A stretch of DNA of 56,675 nt, from positions 1 to 56,675 of the forward strand of contig NZ_MZGT01000035.1 of NCBI RefSeq assembly GCF_002029255.1. Direction: 5' to 3'. Of the stretch, positions 9,665 through 18,233 are shown one piece after another. The position numbers were made by a program, and so were the translations under genes. Origin of the DNA: Clostridium chromiireducens (GTDB lineage Bacteria > Bacillota > Clostridia > Clostridiales > Clostridiaceae). How positions within the stretch are numbered: the stretch's first letter is position 1; every line of letters starts with the position of its first letter. The notes under the pieces are model-generated. The model did no database searches and was not told the origin of the DNA. It saw nothing but the letters and a program-made list of their open reading frames with translations.

Positions 9665-9933
9665 AAAGTTCTCCTAAGTTTTTTACCTTATATTCTCTAG
9701 TTTTCTTTATTCTCCATTAATGTGCAATCAAAAAAATAAAAAAGAACTAAGGTTATATTTCTCAGCCTTAGATTCTATATTTATTTTATTCATTTTTCTT
9801 TCTTTTATTCTTTGTTTATTGTCATTAAAGATACTTTATATAATATTTATAATAGTTAATTATTCTTTTTTGTATCCTTTTATGCCTAACTGCAATAAAC
9901 TATATTAAAACAATTTATAGCAAGGTGGTTAAA

Positions 9934-10407
9934 ATGAATCCATTAATAAATATGCTACTAGCTTCATTTTTTAACGGTATGGGTGGAGGCATGAGAGGCA
10001 ATCCTATGATGCCTAACCCAAATGGCGGCAACAGCCCAGGCGGTATGAACCCCAATATGATGGGTGGCAATCCTTTATTAAATATGCTCATGGGATCAAT
10101 GGGTGGCGGTATGGGTAATATGAATGGTAATCCATTAATGAATATGCTAATGGGCAATATGGGCATGGGTAACATGGGTAATCCTAATAATAACCCAATG
10201 AACAATATGAATAATGCCAATAATAATCCAATGAATAATATGAACAATAATGGTAATGCCGGAAATAATATGAATGATATTAATTCCCTTTTAAGCATGC
10301 TAATGGGCAACCAAAACAACATGGGAATGAATAACATGAATGGTAATGCAAATAACATGAATAATATGAATAACATGGGCAGAAATTCTCGCCATTCAAA
10401 AAAGTAA
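9934..10407 (+). CDS. Met/Asn/Gly-rich repeat protein
   Basis: A 157-aa low-complexity protein of unknown function made almost entirely of Met, Asn, Gly, Pro and Leu. A unit of the form N-P/S-L-x-N/S-M-L-M-G recurs four times (NPLINMLLA, NPLLNMLMG, NPLMNMLMG, NSLLSMLMG), separated by GMGGG and NNMNN runs. It ends in a basic tail GRNSRHSKK. There is no signal peptide. The ATG at 9934 sits 5 bases after AAGGTGG; a GTG three codons earlier overlaps that site and is less likely. A terminator follows at 10419. The antisense frame is open only because of this base composition. Confidence 0.75.
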   Translation: MNPLINMLLASFFNGMGGGMRGNPMMPNPNGGNSPGGMNPNMMGGNPLLNMLMGSMGGGMGNMNGNPLMNMLMGNMGMGNMGNPNNNPMNNMNNANNNPMNNMNNNGNAGNNMNDINSLLSMLMGNQNNMGMNNMNGNANNMNNMNNMGRNSRHSKK

Positions 10408-10418
10408 AAAGGATGCCA

Positions 10419-10449
10419 AATAGGTAGCTTATAAATTAAGCTGCCTATT
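10419..10449 (+). terminator. Terminator after the Met/Asn/Gly-rich gene
   Basis: AATAGGTAGCTT pairs with AAGCTGCCTATT (one G-U pair), followed by AAATTTTGT. It lies 12 bases after the stop codon and probably insulates the galactose genes. Confidence 0.75.
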
Positions 10450-10709
10450 AAATTTTGTATAAATAGATCGACATATAGATTCAATATCTATAGTAATCTT
10501 AGTGCTTTGATTATAGTAAGCCTTTTCTATATTATCTTTTGTACATTCCTACAAAATTTAATTCTATGAAGGAACAGGATATTTTTTCATATTTTCCTCA
10601 AACCCGCTAAAACCAAGCATCTCCTTATACATTCCAGCAATACTCATGTTTTACACCCTGAAAATTCATAAAATATCATTATGATTTTATAAAATTCCCC
10701 CTTTACTTT
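10450..10709. other. Gap before galK: no supported gene
   Basis: Between the terminator and the gal operator I see no gene I would defend. A 27-codon minus-strand frame at 10564-10647 (MSIAGMYKEMLGFSGFEENM...) has a weak GGGTG before its ATG and reads like real protein. It could be a tiny gene or the end of a lost one. Confidence 0.3.
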
Positions 10710-10729
10710 TTTATAGTAATCGCTTACTA
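10710..10729 (+). promoter_or_regulatory. GalR/LacI-type operator upstream of galK
   Basis: TATAGTAA-TCGC-TTACTATA has perfect 8-base arms and contains GTAATCGCTTAC. This fits the GTAANCGNTTAC pattern of GalR/LacI-family operators with the central CG. It sits about 25 bases before the galK start, where binding would block transcription. The LacI-family gene at 14749 is the obvious candidate repressor. Confidence 0.75.
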
Positions 10730-10754
10730 TAAATATAAGAAGGAGGAATGAAAT

Positions 10755-11924
10755 ATGGAAGATATCAATATATTAAAAGGTAATTTTAGTGAACTATTTA
10801 AGAAGGACTCTGAAAATGTTTTCTTCTCGCCTGGTAGAGTTAACTTAATTGGTGAACATACTGATTATAATGGAGGTAATGTTTTTCCTTGTGCTCTTAC
10901 TATAGGGACTTATGCTTTGGTAAAACAAAGAGATGATAAAAAAGTATTAGTTAGCTCTTTAAATTTCAAAGAATTAGGCATCTTAGAATTTGATCTAGAA
11001 GATATGGTATATGAAAAACAGCATGATTGGGCTAATTATCCTAAGGGTGTAATTAAAACTTTTGAGAATCATGGATATAAAATTCCTAACGGTTTTGAAA
11101 TACTATTCTATGGAAATATTCCTAACGGTTCTGGTTTATCTTCTTCTGCTTCAATAGAAGTTTTAACTGGTGCAATATTGAATGATTTATTCAATTTAAA
11201 TATTAATATGGTAGATATAGTAAAAATGTGCCAAGAAGCTGAAAATAAATTCATCGGAGTAAATTGTGGTATTATGGATCAATTTGCTATTGGCATGGGA
11301 AAAGAAAACTGTGCAATTCTTTTAGATTGCAACACTTTAAAATATTCTTATAGTAAGCTAGCTATGGACGGATATAAAATAGTAATTGCAAATACAAACA
11401 AGAAGCGTGGACTCGCTGATTCTAAATACAACGAAAGACGTAGTGAATGCGAAACTGCATTAGCTGAAATCCAAAAAGTTAAAAACATAAATGCTTTAGG
11501 TGAACTTACGGAAGAAGAATTTGAAGAAATAAAATCTTGTATTTCAGATCCTATTAAAGCAAAAAGAGCTAAACACGCAGTATACGAGAACAGAAGAACT
11601 TTGAAAGCTGTAAAAGCTCTAGAAGAAAATGATTTAGCTCTATTTGGAAAACTTATGAATGACTCTCATGTATCTCTAAGAGATGATTACGAAGTTACTG
11701 GATTAGAATTAGATACTTTAGTTGCTCTTGCTTGGGAAAGCGAAGGAGTAATTGGCGCTCGTATGACAGGTGCTGGTTTTGGAGGATGCACAGTTAATAT
11801 TGTAAAAGAAGACTGTATAGACTCATTCATCGAAAAAGTAAAAGCTGAATATACTAATAAGATTGGTCATGAACCTAGTTTCTATGTAGTTAGCATTTCA
11901 GATGGAACTAGAAAAATTATTTAG
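10755..11924 (+). CDS. galK: Galactokinase
   Basis: Phosphorylates galactose to galactose-1-phosphate with ATP, the first Leloir-pathway step in the cytoplasm. The 389-aa protein shows the GHMP-kinase signatures: the sugar-binding [15 protein letters not shown] near residue 30, the ATP loop GSGLSSSAS near residue 125, the catalytic-Asp segment [13 protein letters not shown] near residue 173 and [11 protein letters not shown] near residue 337. The length is normal. ATG follows AAGGAGG at 8 bases. It opens the galK-galE-galT-galR cluster and lies directly behind the GalR-type operator, so it is probably induced by galactose. Confidence 0.98.
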   Translation: MEDINILKGNFSELFKKDSENVFFSPGRVNLIGEHTDYNGGNVFPCALTIGTYALVKQRDDKKVLVSSLNFKELGILEFDLEDMVYEKQHDWANYPKGVIKTFENHGYKIPNGFEILFYGNIPNGSGLSSSASIEVLTGAILNDLFNLNINMVDIVKMCQEAENKFIGVNCGIMDQFAIGMGKENCAILLDCNTLKYSYSKLAMDGYKIVIANTNKKRGLADSKYNERRSECETALAEIQKVKNINALGELTEEEFEEIKSCISDPIKAKRAKHAVYENRRTLKAVKALEENDLALFGKLMNDSHVSLRDDYEVTGLELDTLVALAWESEGVIGARMTGAGFGGCTVNIVKEDCIDSFIEKVKAEYTNKIGHEPSFYVVSISDGTRKII

Positions 11925-12085
11925 AAACTAATTGGAATTATACCAAATTAAGTTTATCATAATAAATGTATTCTAAAACTTTCAAACTTTAATATATAGA
12001 AATGCTTTTATAGCTATGAACTAAAAAATAGATTTAGCTAATCAAATTTTAGAATATATATTCTTTAAATGAAGGAGATGTTAAT

Positions 12086-13078
12086 ATGTCAATATTAGTT
12101 TGTGGTGGTGCTGGATACATTGGTTCACATACAGTACATGAGCTTATAAAACAAAATAAAGACGTTATAATTGTTGATAATCTACAATCAGGCCATTTGA
12201 AGGCTGTTCATCCAAAAGCAAAATTTTATAAAGGTGATATCCGTGATTCAGAATTCTTAGATAAAGTTTTTTCTGAAAATAATGTTGAAGCTATCATACA
12301 TTTTGCTGCTAATTCTTTAGTTGGTGAAAGTATGGTTAAACCTCTGCTTTACTTCAATAATAATGTATATGGAATGCAGATATTACTTGAAAGCATGGTT
12401 AAACATGATATTAAGTATATAGTTTTCTCTTCAACAGCAGCAGTTTACGGAGAACCAAAGAGAATTCCAATTTCTGAAGGTGATGAAACCAATCCAACAA
12501 ATACTTATGGTGAAACAAAGCTAACTATGGAAAAAATGATGAAATGGGTTAACAAAGCTAACGGAATAAATTATGTTTCTTTAAGATATTTTAATGCTGC
12601 TGGTGCACTAGAAGATGGAAGCATCGGTGAAGACCATTCACCTGAAAGCCACTTAATTCCACTAATCCTTCAAGTTCCACTCGGAAAAAGAGATGCTATA
12701 ACTGTTTTCGGGGAAGATTATGATACTCCAGACGGTACTTGTATAAGAGATTATATTCATGTACTTGATTTAGCAGATGCACATATAAAGGCTGTTGAGT
12801 ATTTACAAAAAGGTAATGAAAGTAACATCTTCAACCTAGGTAACGGATTTGGATTTAGTGTTAAAGAAATGATTGATTCAGCAAGAGAAACTACTAATGA
12901 AGAAATTAATGTTGTTGTAGGTGAAAGGCGTGCTGGAGATCCTGCAAGGTTAATAGCTTCAAATGAAAAAGCTCGAAAACTTCTAGGATGGACACCTAAA
13001 TATACAGATGTTAAAGCTATTATAAAAACAGCTTGGACATGGCATAAAAATAATCCAAACGGCTATGAAGATAAATAA
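12086..13078 (+). CDS. galE: UDP-glucose 4-epimerase
   Basis: Interconverts UDP-galactose and UDP-glucose with bound NAD+. The 330-aa extended short-chain dehydrogenase has GGAGYIGSH (residues 7-15) for NAD, the catalytic SSTAAVYG and YGETK (Tyr-x-x-x-Lys, near residue 147), RYFNAAGA and GDGxxxRDYIHV-type substrate segments (DGTCIRDYIHVLDLA). ATG follows AAGGAGA at 7 bases. The gap to galK (161 bases) has no visible terminator, so co-transcription from the galK promoter is likely. Confidence 0.97.
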   Translation: MSILVCGGAGYIGSHTVHELIKQNKDVIIVDNLQSGHLKAVHPKAKFYKGDIRDSEFLDKVFSENNVEAIIHFAANSLVGESMVKPLLYFNNNVYGMQILLESMVKHDIKYIVFSSTAAVYGEPKRIPISEGDETNPTNTYGETKLTMEKMMKWVNKANGINYVSLRYFNAAGALEDGSIGEDHSPESHLIPLILQVPLGKRDAITVFGEDYDTPDGTCIRDYIHVLDLADAHIKAVEYLQKGNESNIFNLGNGFGFSVKEMIDSARETTNEEINVVVGERRAGDPARLIASNEKARKLLGWTPKYTDVKAIIKTAWTWHKNNPNGYEDK

Positions 13079-13081
13079 AAG

Positions 13082-13217
13082 TTTAGTGACAAATTAAAAA
13101 TTATAAGTGATAAGTTTAAAAATAAAAGCCACTGACTTTTTCAAGAACTTTTTTAGAAATCACCAGAAGTGATTTCATCATTAAACTTATCACTTTTCAC
13201 TTGCTACTTGTCATTAA
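13082..13217. repeat. Palindromic element between galE and galT
   Basis: AAGTGATAAGTTTAA (13105-13119) is perfectly repeated in inverse at 13181-13195. The outer ends TTAGTGACAA (13083-13092) and TTGTCATTAA (13208-13217) also pair, with one mismatch. A smaller hairpin (AAATCAC/GTGATTT) sits in the middle. The whole 136 bp could fold into one long stem in the gal message. It carries no gene and looks like a small mobile palindrome; it could also influence galT expression. Confidence 0.65.
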
Positions 13218-13236
13218 GAATTACGGGGGTTTTAAC

Positions 13237-14736
13237 ATGATAAATATAAATCATGAGATAAGCAGACTTATAAATTTTGCATTGAAAAAAGAACTGATAA
13301 ATACTGATGACGTAATATATTCTACAAATATGTTACTTGGCACTTTAAATATAAACGAGTATGAAGTTTCTAATGTTAATGACAACCTTGAAACTCCAAC
13401 TCCTATTTTAGAAAATATTTTAGATTATGCTTGTGAAAATAAATTAATTGAAGATACAGTAACTGAAAGAGACTTATTTGATACCGCTATAATGAATTGC
13501 GTTATGCCAAGGCCTTCTGAAGTTATTAGCAAATACAACGAATTATATAAAGAATCTCCACAAAAAGCTACTGAATACTACTACGCTTTAAGCATTGCTT
13601 CAAACTATATAAGAAAAGATAGAATTGATAAAAACGTAGTTTGGAAAGCTCCTACAGAATATGGAGACCTAGATATCACAATTAATTTATCAAAACCTGA
13701 AAAAGATCCAAGAGATATTGCAAAAGCAAAATTAGTAAAATCCAGTTCATATCCAAAATGCTTACTATGTAAAGAAAATGAAGGGTTTTATGGACATATA
13801 AATCATCCCGCAAGACAAACTCACAGGATTATACCGCTGGATTTTGATACAAAAAAATATTTCTTGCAGTATTCCCCTTATACTTATTATAATGAGCATT
13901 GTATTATATTTAATAGCGAACATATACCTATGAAAATCAACAAAGATACTTTTAAGAATTTATTAGTATTTACTGATATACTACCTCATTATTTTGCTGG
14001 TTCCAATGCTGATTTACCTATTGTGGGCGGTTCAATACTATCTCACGACCATTACCAAGGTGGTCATTATACTTTTGCCATGGAAGAAGCCCCTATAGAA
14101 AAGACATATACTATAAAAAATTACGAAGATATTGAAGTCGGAAGAGTTAAGTGGCCTATGTCTGTTGTTAGAATTTCAGGTACTAATAAAGATAAAATAC
14201 TAGATTTAGCAGGACATATTTTGTCTTCTTGGAGAGGTTATTCTGATGAATCTGTAGATATAATGAGCCATTCAAACGAAGAACCACATAACACTATAAC
14301 TCCTATTGCAAGAAAAAGAGATGGTAAGTATGAACTTGATTTAGTTTTAAGAAATAATAGAACTAGCGATGAACATCCTCTTGGTATTTTCCATCCTCAT
14401 GATGAAGTACATCATATTAAGAAAGAAAATATAGGATTAATAGAAGTTATGGGGCTTGCAGTTCTTCCTGCAAGACTTAAGGAGGAATTAAATTCCCTAA
14501 AGGATTATTTAATTAATAGAAAAGCTGATATTTCAGATGATGAAATGGTAGCAAAACATTCTGATTGGTATAAATACCTTTTACAAAAGCATGTTAACAT
14601 ATCCAAGGAAAATGTTGATGAATTATTAAAAGAAGAAGTCGGCTTAAAATTCTTGGAAGTATTATGTCATGCAGGTGTTTTCAAAAGGAATGAATTAGGA
14701 TTAGCTGCTTTTGATAAATTTATAAATATATTGTAA
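13237..14736 (+). CDS. galT: Galactose-1-phosphate uridylyltransferase, class II
   Basis: Exchanges UMP between UDP-glucose and galactose-1-phosphate. At 499 aa it matches the long Firmicutes-type GalT (class II), not the 350-aa E. coli type. Signs are the zinc-like CLLCKENEGFYG near residue 180, NHPARQTHR, the nucleotide segment GGSILSHDHYQGG, and HEEPHNT-like SNEEPHNTITPIAR near residue 345. A TTG 12 codons earlier would extend the frame, but the ATG at 13237 has a GGGGG ribosome site just upstream and gives the usual length. The galR start follows the stop after 12 bases. Confidence 0.95.
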   Translation: MININHEISRLINFALKKELINTDDVIYSTNMLLGTLNINEYEVSNVNDNLETPTPILENILDYACENKLIEDTVTERDLFDTAIMNCVMPRPSEVISKYNELYKESPQKATEYYYALSIASNYIRKDRIDKNVVWKAPTEYGDLDITINLSKPEKDPRDIAKAKLVKSSSYPKCLLCKENEGFYGHINHPARQTHRIIPLDFDTKKYFLQYSPYTYYNEHCIIFNSEHIPMKINKDTFKNLLVFTDILPHYFAGSNADLPIVGGSILSHDHYQGGHYTFAMEEAPIEKTYTIKNYEDIEVGRVKWPMSVVRISGTNKDKILDLAGHILSSWRGYSDESVDIMSHSNEEPHNTITPIARKRDGKYELDLVLRNNRTSDEHPLGIFHPHDEVHHIKKENIGLIEVMGLAVLPARLKEELNSLKDYLINRKADISDDEMVAKHSDWYKYLLQKHVNISKENVDELLKEEVGLKFLEVLCHAGVFKRNELGLAAFDKFINIL

Positions 14737-14748
14737 GGTGGAATAATT

Positions 14749-15762
14749 ATGAAGATAACTATAGTAGATGTGGCTAAAAAAGCAAACGTATCTGTGGCAA
14801 CAGTTTCAAGAGTAATGAATGGAAACTACCCTGTAAAGGAAGAAACCAAAAAAAAGGTATTAGAAGTAATAGATGAACTAAAATATATTCCTAATATGCA
14901 GGCACGTGAACTTACGCAGCAAAAGTCAGCTACTATAGGTGTTGTAGTTCCTAGTATTAATAATATGTTTTTCCCTGAGGTTATTAATGGCATTGAAAAT
15001 AGCTTAAAACTCAACTCTTTGTCTTTAGTTTTAGCTTGTAGTAATAATGATAAAGATGATGAACAAACATGTATAAATAATTTATTATCTAGGAATGTAT
15101 CTGGAATAATTGTTATAGACCCTAATACAGAAAATGTAAAATCTAAATTTTATCATAATATTTCAAAGCAAACTCCCCTTGTATTTGTAAATGGGTACTC
15201 AGTATCTAATAATATTTCATCAGTGATTAATGATGAAGCTATGGGTGCAAATATGGCTTTGAATCATCTCATAGATAACAATCACAAAGACATCCTATTT
15301 GTTAGAGGAAAAGATAGTTATTCTTACGATGTAAAAGAAAAAGTTTATAGAGAAATAATGCAAGAATTAAATAATTATAAACCCGAAAATATTATCAACA
15401 TCGGCAATGGTAATAGCAGCGAGACTGTGGATAATACTCTTAATATGTTCTTAGATATCCTAAAAACTACATCTGCAACTGCAGTTTTTGCCTGTAATGA
15501 TCTTATGGCTGTTGGTGTTCTCAATGCTTGTAAGAAATTGAATTTAGACGTGCCTTCAAAATTATCAATCATTGGATTTGATAATATTGACTTAAGTAAA
15601 TTTGTAGAACCGAAACTGACTACAATTGATCAAAACATGTTTCTTCTTGGAACAAATGCCGCAATGTTGTTAATAGAAAAAATAGAGTATGACAATTCAT
15701 ACAGTAAGCGAATAATACTTATGAACTCCTTGATTGAGCGTGATACTGTAGGTCCTGCTTAA
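14749..15762 (+). CDS. galR: LacI/GalR-family transcriptional regulator
   Basis: A 337-aa repressor with an N-terminal LacI-type helix-turn-helix (TIVDVAKKANVSVATVSRVMNG, residues 3-24) and hinge helix PNMQARELTQQ. A periplasmic-binding-protein-like effector domain follows (IGVVVPSINNMFFPEVINGIE, AVFACNDLMAVGVLNA, IIGFDNIDLSKFVEPKLTTID). It lies at the end of the galKETR cluster, its ribosome site (AAGGTGG) overlapping the galT stop. By position it should regulate the gal genes through the palindrome at 10710 and perhaps itself. The effector (galactose or a phosphate ester) is inferred only. Confidence 0.9.
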   Translation: MKITIVDVAKKANVSVATVSRVMNGNYPVKEETKKKVLEVIDELKYIPNMQARELTQQKSATIGVVVPSINNMFFPEVINGIENSLKLNSLSLVLACSNNDKDDEQTCINNLLSRNVSGIIVIDPNTENVKSKFYHNISKQTPLVFVNGYSVSNNISSVINDEAMGANMALNHLIDNNHKDILFVRGKDSYSYDVKEKVYREIMQELNNYKPENIINIGNGNSSETVDNTLNMFLDILKTTSATAVFACNDLMAVGVLNACKKLNLDVPSKLSIIGFDNIDLSKFVEPKLTTIDQNMFLLGTNAAMLLIEKIEYDNSYSKRIILMNSLIERDTVGPA

Positions 15763-15803
15763 AATAAATATAAATTATCGTAACTTAATTTTACGTATGA
15801 ACC

Positions 15804-15854
15804 AAAATAAATTAGATACATGTTATTGTGCAAGCATGTATCTAATTTTATTTT
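15804..15854. terminator. Terminator of the gal cluster
   Basis: A long, nearly perfect stem (core TTAGATACATG / CATGTATCTAA, extended by AAAATAAA / TTTTATTTT) lies 42 bases after the galR stop and is followed by a T-rich tail. It is symmetric enough to work in both directions. Confidence 0.85.
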
Positions 15855-15922
15855 GCGTCTTAATAAAAAAGTCTTACACCACTTAAGTTTTATTAAAAGT
15901 TTCACAAAATATTAATACCCCG

Positions 15923-15972
15923 TTGCACCAGAACATATATTCGTATATAATATTATTACGAATATATGTTCG
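15923..15972 (+). promoter_or_regulatory. Promoter with two LexA-like SOS boxes
   Basis: TTGCAC (15923-15928), a 17-base spacer and a perfect TATAAT (15946-15951) form a sigma-A-type promoter. Two copies of a GAAC-ATAT-A/GTTC-like box flank the -10: GAACATATATTC (15931-15942), within the spacer, and CGAATATATGTTCG (15959-15972), just past the likely start. The second differs by one base from a symmetrical CGAAC-N4-GTTCG. Gram-positive LexA boxes follow CGAACRNRYGTTYC. The genes behind are DNA-repair-like, so SOS control is a sound inference. Confidence 0.75.
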
Positions 15973-16025
15973 AGGATACTATTCCTTAAAACTTATATAT
16001 TTTTTATTTCAAGGAAGTGTAATGT

Positions 16026-17447
16026 ATGGATTTAATGAGCAAATTAAAAATTTTATCTAATGCAGCAAAATATGATGTCTCTTGTTCTTCTTCTGGATCA
16101 AAGAGAAAAAATTCTAATAATGGAATTGGGAATGCATCTGAAAGCGGCATCTGTCATAGCTTTACCCCTGATGGACGCTGTATTTCTTTGCTTAAAATAT
16201 TACTTTCAAACGACTGCGTTTTTGATTGCAAATACTGTATCAACGGATTATCACATGATTTCTTAAGAGTCAGTTTCACCCCAGATGAAGTTTGCGATCT
16301 TACAGTTAATTTTTATAAACGTAATTATATTGAAGGGTTGTTTTTAAGCTCTGCCATTGTTAATAATCCCAATCATACAATGGAACTTTTACTACAAACT
16401 GTTAGAAAGCTGCGCGAAGAAAAAAAGTTTAATGGATATATTCATCTTAAAGCGATTCCAGGTGCAGATGAGGTATTAATTGAAAAGGCTGGTACATATG
16501 TAGATAGAATGAGTGTAAATATAGAGCTTCCATCAAGTGACAGCCTGAAACTTTTAGCTCCTCAAAAAAGTAAGGATAAAATTCTAAGTCCCATGAAGAC
16601 TATTAAAAATTCCATAATTAACTATGGTGAGATGAAAAAAAGTATAAAAAGTACTCCCTTGTTTGTTCCTGGCGGTCAAAGCACCCAACTAATTGTAGGA
16701 GCTACTCCTGAAAGTGACAGAAAAATAATAAAGCTTTCTGAAGCTCTTTATAATAACTTTAGTTTAAAAAGGGTTTATTACTCTGCTTACGTTCCTGTTA
16801 TAAAAGATAATAAACTTCTTCCTGACATAACTCATCCTCCTATGCTTCGAGAACATAGATTATATCAAGCAGATTGGCTGCTTAGATATTATGGTTTTAA
16901 AGCTGATGAACTTTTAAAGAACGAAAATGATAATTTTGATTTAAATTTTGATCCTAAAACCCATTGGGCTTTGTCAAATTTAACCGAATTTCCAATAGAA
17001 ATTAATAAAGCTTCCTACGAAAAATTATTACGTATACCTGGTATAGGAGTAACTTCTGCCAAAAAGATTCTAAAAATCAGAAGAGTTCACAATTTAACTT
17101 TTGAAGATTTGAGAAATATACGAGTGACTCTCAAAAGAGCAAAATACTTTATTACTTGCAGTGGGAAATATTATGGTGATGTTTTATTCGATGATATCAA
17201 AATAAAAAACAAACTTCTAGAGCAAAATGTTCCTAAAGGTGTAAATTTAAATCCTAATCAATTGTCTTTTTTCGATATGTATCCTTTAGAAGAAAAAACT
17301 ATGCCATCAGGCATTATAATTCCTAAAGAAATTAATACTTCATTAGATAAATTAAATAATATATCTAATAAGCCTAATCTGTTGTTACCTGAGCATAATA
17401 TTTCACTAATAAATGATAAATTTACTTCTATAAGCGGAGAGTTTTAA
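16026..17447 (+). CDS. Radical SAM protein, putative DNA modification/repair (TIGR03916-like)
   Basis: A 473-aa radical SAM enzyme with CVFDCKYC (CX3CX2C, about residues 64-71) for the [4Fe-4S] cluster that cleaves SAM. A radical SAM barrel follows, then a helix-hairpin-helix DNA-binding motif (YEKLLRIPGIGVTSAKKILK, residues 333-352). This pairing of barrel and HhH, and the next gene, match the family annotated as 'putative DNA modification/repair radical SAM protein'. Its reaction is unknown. The C-terminal 70 residues are Asn/Pro-rich and less conserved-looking. ATG has AAGGAAG at 8 bases. The promoter carries two LexA-like boxes, which independently supports a DNA-damage role. Confidence 0.88.
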   Translation: MDLMSKLKILSNAAKYDVSCSSSGSKRKNSNNGIGNASESGICHSFTPDGRCISLLKILLSNDCVFDCKYCINGLSHDFLRVSFTPDEVCDLTVNFYKRNYIEGLFLSSAIVNNPNHTMELLLQTVRKLREEKKFNGYIHLKAIPGADEVLIEKAGTYVDRMSVNIELPSSDSLKLLAPQKSKDKILSPMKTIKNSIINYGEMKKSIKSTPLFVPGGQSTQLIVGATPESDRKIIKLSEALYNNFSLKRVYYSAYVPVIKDNKLLPDITHPPMLREHRLYQADWLLRYYGFKADELLKNENDNFDLNFDPKTHWALSNLTEFPIEINKASYEKLLRIPGIGVTSAKKILKIRRVHNLTFEDLRNIRVTLKRAKYFITCSGKYYGDVLFDDIKIKNKLLEQNVPKGVNLNPNQLSFFDMYPLEEKTMPSGIIIPKEINTSLDKLNNISNKPNLLLPEHNISLINDKFTSISGEF

Positions 17448-17449
17448 TT

Positions 17450-18187
17450 ATGAATATCTACATATATGATGATACTTTCGAAGGTTTATTGACTTCAATA
17501 TATTATGGTTTTTATTCTAAAGATAGTCCTACATCTATCTATGGAAGAAATGAATCGAACACTCCCCTTTTGCTTGGGAATATTATCGATATATCTACTG
17601 AAAAAGACAAATTTAAGAAAGTAAAAGATGCAATAATAAACAAAATAGATTTTCTAGCTTTAAAAAAGATATATCTAGTATATTTAAGTAGCACTGAAGA
17701 AAAAGCTATGATTATTTTTAAATATTTGAAAGCAGCATTTAAACTCGGGCATGATGTTCATAGTTTTCTTAATATAGATATAATAAGACACGTAGATAAT
17801 ATAAATAGACGAGTTTCATTGGAAAGCCATAGATTTGAGGGCTTTGTTAGATTTAATTATATAGATGATAAGTTTTTATATTCTTCAATCGAGCCTGATA
17901 ATGACATTCTAGAACTTCTTGGCGACCACTTTAAAAGTAGATATCCAGAAGAATATTTTATAATTCATGATATTTCAAGAGAGAAGGCTTTAATATACAA
18001 TAAGTCCTCCTATGAAATAATTCATATGGATAATCAAAGCTATGAGGAACTTAAATCTCATAGTGATGAATATTCAACGCTTTGGAAAACTTACTTTAAA
18101 TCAACAACTATTGAGGAACGGAAAAATTTAAAACTTCAGTCTAGAATGATGCCTAAAAGATATTGGAAACACATCTTGGAAACTTAA
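17450..18187 (+). CDS. DNA-metabolism partner protein (TIGR03915/DUF4130-like)
   Basis: A 245-aa protein with the N-terminal YIYDDTFEGLLTSIYYGF typical of the TIGR03915 family ('probable DNA metabolism protein'). That family is almost always encoded next to the radical SAM protein found just upstream. The rest includes ISRRVSLESHRFEGFVRF-like NRRVSLESHRFEGFVRFNY near residue 120, and a conserved C-terminal RMMPKRYWKHI. In other bacteria the family is sometimes fused to a uracil-DNA-glycosylase-like domain, which is absent here. The start codon is 2 bases beyond the upstream stop, so the two are translated as a pair. Biochemical function is unknown. Confidence 0.87.
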   Translation: MNIYIYDDTFEGLLTSIYYGFYSKDSPTSIYGRNESNTPLLLGNIIDISTEKDKFKKVKDAIINKIDFLALKKIYLVYLSSTEEKAMIIFKYLKAAFKLGHDVHSFLNIDIIRHVDNINRRVSLESHRFEGFVRFNYIDDKFLYSSIEPDNDILELLGDHFKSRYPEEYFIIHDISREKALIYNKSSYEIIHMDNQSYEELKSHSDEYSTLWKTYFKSTTIEERKNLKLQSRMMPKRYWKHILET

Positions 18188-18199
18188 AATTTAATTATT

Positions 18200-18226
18200 A
18201 ATGCCCTTAGATTATCTAAGGGCATT
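18200..18226. terminator. Bidirectional terminator between convergent genes
   Basis: A 12-bp perfect stem AATGCCCTTAGA / TCTAAGGGCATT with a 3-base loop lies between the plus-strand DNA-repair operon and the minus-strand carbonic anhydrase gene. T-rich sequence follows on both sides, so it can end both transcripts. Confidence 0.85.
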
Positions 18227-18233
18227 TAATACT

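Noticed and set aside
9720..9908. 62-codon hydrophobic frame on the plus strand
   Set aside because: No ribosome site, extremely AT-rich phenylalanine/isoleucine/leucine composition, and a hairpin (CTAAGG/CCTTAG) in its middle. It is probably the divergent upstream region of two genes.
9915..10484. 189-aa open frame on the minus strand, rich in Pro, Leu, Phe and Ile
   Set aside because: It is the exact antisense of the Met/Asn/Gly-rich gene. Its openness follows from that repeat composition, it has no ribosome site, and it runs through the terminator at 10419.
13201..13236. TTG start of galT, 12 codons upstream
   Set aside because: It lies inside the palindrome, has no ribosome site, and would add residues unlike GalT. 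The ATG at 13237 follows GGGGG.
15929..15972. A rho-independent terminator formed by GAACATATATTCG...CGAATATATGTTC
   Set aside because: The inverted repeat has a 15-base loop containing a perfect TATAAT, no T-tract follows, and the gal terminator is already at 15804. Two operators around a promoter explain it better.
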